From the NCBI GenBank assembly GCA_021297975.1, contig JAJTHO010000102.1, forward strand, positions 1-18,123: a stretch of 18,123 bases of DNA, read 5' to 3'. The notes below the pieces were generated by a model. The model worked only from the letters and a program-made list of their open reading frames with translations, ran no database searches and had not been told where the DNA came from. Positions 16,184-18,123 of this stretch are shown here, piece by piece (the first letter of the stretch is position 1; every line of letters starts with the position of its first letter). Both the position numbers and the translations under genes were made by a program. Source of the stretch: Alphaproteobacteria bacterium. Lineage in GTDB: Bacteria; Pseudomonadota; Alphaproteobacteria; JAJTHO01.

Positions 16184-16207
16184 TACTTGACTGTTTTGCT
16201 CAGGTAT
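16183..16207. promoter_or_regulatory. IscR type 1-like operator between hscA and cysE-iscR
   Basis: An imperfect 25-bp palindrome with half-sites ATACTTGACT and, on the other strand, ATACCTGAGC around a GTTTT centre. Against the E. coli IscR type 1 consensus as I recall it (ATASYYGACT, five-base centre, AGTCRRSTAT), 23 of 25 positions agree. Only positions 16 and 17 differ. It overlaps a TTGACT -35 toward cysE-iscR and abuts the -35 toward hscA, where [2Fe-2S]-IscR could repress both. Confidence 0.65.
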
Positions 16208-16215
16208 ATTAAATT
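16187..16215 (+). promoter_or_regulatory. Possible promoter for cysE-iscR-desulfurase
   Basis: TTGACT (16187-16192), a 17-bp spacer, then TAAATT (16210-16215). The -35 is inside the IscR-like operator. An alternative -10 TATACT lies at 16240-16245 in an AT-rich run (16236-16259) but has no convincing -35. The remainder of the gap shows no other element. Confidence 0.42.
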
Positions 16216-16273
16216 GAATTCATCAGCCAATCACTCTAATATACTATAACATATCATATCGGAACTCTCGCCC

Positions 16274-16948
16274 GTGAGGCATTTACTCGAAGATCTCAAC
16301 ACCATTATGCAGCGCGACCCGGCGGCGCGGTCAAAGCTGCATATTGCCTTGGCCTATGCCGGTTTTCACGCGGTGGTTATCTACCGCGCCGCACACTGGT
16401 GCTGGCGCAACCATTTAAAGCCGATTTCCTATTTCCTGACCTATTTCTGCCGTTTTCTCACCGGGATTGAGATTCACCCGGCGGCAAAAATTGGCCGGCG
16501 CTTTTTTATCGATCACGGCATGGGCGTTGTTATCGGCGAAACGGCGGAAATTGGCGATGATGTAACGCTGTATCAGGGGGTAACGCTGGGCGGTATTTCG
16601 CTGCACAAGGGGAAAAGACACCCCACCCTGCAAAACGGCGTGATTGCGGGGGCGGGCTGCCAGATTCTTGGGCCTATAACCATTGGTGAAAACGCACGCA
16701 TTGGCGCGAATGCTGTTGTTTTACAAGACGTCTGCCCGGATATGACCGCCGTTGGCATCCCGGCACGGATGATTGGCGCGGTGAAACCCGATTGTTTTGC
16801 CGCCTACGGCAGTATCAGCGCCAGCGACGACCCCGTTGCCCGCGCCTTAGAGACCCTTACCGCCGAAGTTGCCGCCCTTAAAGCGCAACTCGCAACCGTT
16901 CAATCAACAGCACCTTATCCCAATACAAACGCGGCCAATGCCGGATGA
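16274..16948 (+). CDS. cysE: Serine O-acetyltransferase CysE
   Basis: 224 residues from a GTG start. SAT helical N-terminus LLEDLNTIMQRDPAARSKL is followed by a left-handed beta-helix with hexapeptide repeats: IEIHPAAKIG (about 65-74), FIDHGMGVVIGETAEIG with catalytic His81, LYQGVTLGG, and KRHPTL. The C-terminal tail is a short coiled-coil-like stretch (ALETLTAEVAALKAQL). CysE makes O-acetylserine from serine and acetyl-CoA, the precursor of cysteine. The GTG is preferred over the ATG at 16306 because the family begins before DPAARS; a weak GGAA lies 10 nt upstream. It leads an operon with iscR and a cysteine desulfurase, so it probably supplies cysteine as sulfur donor for iron-sulfur clusters. 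It ends 7 bp before iscR. Confidence 0.92.
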   Translation: MRHLLEDLNTIMQRDPAARSKLHIALAYAGFHAVVIYRAAHWCWRNHLKPISYFLTYFCRFLTGIEIHPAAKIGRRFFIDHGMGVVIGETAEIGDDVTLYQGVTLGGISLHKGKRHPTLQNGVIAGAGCQILGPITIGENARIGANAVVLQDVCPDMTAVGIPARMIGAVKPDCFAAYGSISASDDPVARALETLTAEVAALKAQLATVQSTAPYPNTNAANAG

Positions 16949-16955
16949 GGATGCG

Positions 16956-17417
16956 ATGAAACTGAATACCAAAGGCAGATACGCCGTGATGGCGCTCGTG
17001 GATATTGGCCAAAATGGCAAGGGCTTTCCCGTGGCGCTGTCGGATATTGCGGAGCGGCAGGGTATTTCGTTGTCATATTTAGAGCAGCTGTTTGCCAAAC
17101 TCCGCAAAGCCGGGCTGGTTGACAGCGTACGGGGCCCTGGCGGCGGCTATATTTTGGCAAATGGCGCGGAAAAAACCCATGTTGCCGATATTGTGACGGC
17201 GGTGGATGAGACGATGCGGGTGACGCGGTGTAAGGGCGAAACCGCCGCAAAAGGCTGCATGAAAACAGGTACGCGCTGCTTAACCCATGATTTATGGGAA
17301 GAACTCGGCCAGCATATCCGAACCTATCTCAGCACCGTGACGATTGCTGATATCTTAGAAAAACGGGTTAAGCGCGATAACAGCCCTGTTCTAATGCTGG
17401 AGCGCGGCGCGGCATGA
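16956..17417 (+). CDS. iscR: Rrf2-family Fe-S cluster regulator IscR
   Basis: 153 residues. The N-terminal winged helix reads MKLNTKGRYAVMALVDI and continues through ISLSYLEQLFAKLRKAGLV and RGPGGGYIL (59-67). Cluster ligands are present: Cys92, Cys101, Cys108 and His111 (RCLTHDLW), slightly more widely spaced than the C-x5-C-x5-C of E. coli. IscR senses iron-sulfur status; with [2Fe-2S] bound it represses isc genes. The start at 16956 follows GAGG with five-base spacing and gives the standard MKLNTKGRYAV. Longer in-frame starts at 16869 and 16938 would overlap cysE. Likely autoregulated through the palindrome upstream of cysE. The stop overlaps the next start as ATGA. Confidence 0.93.
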   Translation: MKLNTKGRYAVMALVDIGQNGKGFPVALSDIAERQGISLSYLEQLFAKLRKAGLVDSVRGPGGGYILANGAEKTHVADIVTAVDETMRVTRCKGETAAKGCMKTGTRCLTHDLWEELGQHIRTYLSTVTIADILEKRVKRDNSPVLMLERGAA

Positions 17418-18123
17418 CAGCGCGCACCTACCTTGATTATAACGCAACCGCCCCCCTGCGCCCTTCTGTGCGGGACGCAATGGCGTCTGCGTTGAGTACG
17501 GCTGCGAACCCCTCCTCCATACATCGTGAGGGCGTTGCGGCGCGGCGCGTTGTGACGACGGCGCGGGCAAAACTGGCGGCTGTGCTTAATATCCCCGCGC
17601 ATGCGGTGGTGTTTACCAGCGGCGGCACGGAAGCCAACAACACCGTGCTGGGCAGTTTTTCGGATGCGGCGGTTTTTATCTCGGCGATTGAGCATGATTC
17701 GGTGCGGAATGCGACTGTTAACCCCGTGATACTGCCCGTGGATACACAAGGGCGGCTTAAGCTGGATGTTTTAGAAGCGCAGCTAGCCGCGAGCACCGAT
17801 GCGCGCAAACTCGTCTCGGTGATGCTGGCGAATAATGAAACGGGCGTGCAGCAAGACATCCCCGCTATTGCGCGTCTTTGCCACGCACACGGCGCAGACC
17901 TGCATACGGACGCAACACAAGCCTTCGGCAAACTGCCGCTGGATATGATGACGCTGGGCGCGGATTACCTGACGCTGTGCGGCCATAAGGTGGGCGCGCC
18001 GGTGGGGGTGGGGGCAATTGTTGGCCTTGGCCTAGACAGATTAAAGCCCCTGCTGCGCGGCGGAGCGCAGGAACAGCGCCTCCGTGCCGGAACGGAAAAC
18101 GTGCTTGCAATCGCGGGATTATC
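17414..18123 (+). CDS. Cysteine desulfurase, IscS/NifS class (cut by right edge)
   Basis: 236 complete codons from the ATG at 17414, open to the window end. This is a class V aminotransferase with YLDYNATAPLRP at the N-terminus, PSSIHREG, TSGGTEANN (PLP phosphate region, near Ser69), MLANNETGVQQDIP, LHTDATQAFGK, and the PLP-binding lysine in LCGHKVGAPVGVGAIVG (Lys192). It ends in RGGAQEQRLRAGTENV. It would convert cysteine to alanine and an enzyme-bound persulfide for cluster assembly. The active-site cysteine loop lies beyond the edge, so class and activity cannot be confirmed. GHKVGAP differs from the GHKIYGPKG of canonical IscS, so this may be an additional NifS-like paralogue preceding a true iscS. 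ATGA overlap couples it to iscR. Confidence 0.9.
   Translation, partial: MTARTYLDYNATAPLRPSVRDAMASALSTAANPSSIHREGVAARRVVTTARAKLAAVLNIPAHAVVFTSGGTEANNTVLGSFSDAAVFISAIEHDSVRNATVNPVILPVDTQGRLKLDVLEAQLAASTDARKLVSVMLANNETGVQQDIPAIARLCHAHGADLHTDATQAFGKLPLDMMTLGADYLTLCGHKVGAPVGVGAIVGLGLDRLKPLLRGGAQEQRLRAGTENVLAIAGL

Overview
The window reads as chromosomal DNA of an alphaproteobacterium with a moderately high G+C backbone. The evidence is gene order. The coupled run tsaE-amgK-murU-addB, and an IalB-family gene directly before rlmN, are both arrangements I know from Alphaproteobacteria. Isc-type iron-sulfur genes (hscA, iscR, a cysteine desulfurase) sit at the right end. I cannot name a genus. A lineage that keeps the Isc system, such as Micavibrio-like, rhodospirillalean or rickettsial relatives, would fit better than a typical Suf-only rhizobium, but this is inference.

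Layout. Positions 1-2751 (minus strand) hold a tightly overlapping block: tsaE (tRNA t6A synthesis), amgK and murU (peptidoglycan sugar recycling), and the start of addB (double-strand break repair), which runs off the left edge. Divergent from it is selO (2828-4282). Positions 4329-6184 hold an outer-membrane usher of the CS1/alpha-fimbrial (TcfC-like) type. It is broken: the signal peptide and mature N-terminus are in one frame, the barrel and C-terminal part are in another, and the segment between is missing. Positions 6233-10394 (minus) hold a NudF-like Nudix hydrolase, rlmN, an IalB-family secreted protein and a Tat-exported PhoX-family phosphatase. The first three form an overlapping transcription unit.

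Positions 10467-14234 are accessory in character: a lower-G+C outer-membrane beta-barrel gene with a strong terminator, a decayed TerB-like gene (one in-frame stop and one frameshift), an apparently intact pilin-like gene of the kind that travels with TcfC-type ushers, and an AT-rich DUF262/DUF1524 (GmrSD-like) nuclease gene. Positions 14270-18123 hold hscA facing left and cysE-iscR-cysteine desulfurase facing right.

The 123-bp gap between hscA and cysE contains a 25-bp imperfect palindrome matching the E. coli type 1 IscR operator consensus, as I remember it, at 23 of 25 positions. It is placed to act on promoters in both directions. This suggests iron-sulfur assembly, cysteine synthesis and the regulator are controlled together. 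The other notable theme is a dismantled fimbrial system: a dead usher and an isolated pilin about 5.7 kb apart, with no chaperone in the window. I found no tRNA, rRNA, CRISPR array or insertion sequence, and no gene-free stretch over 300 bases.
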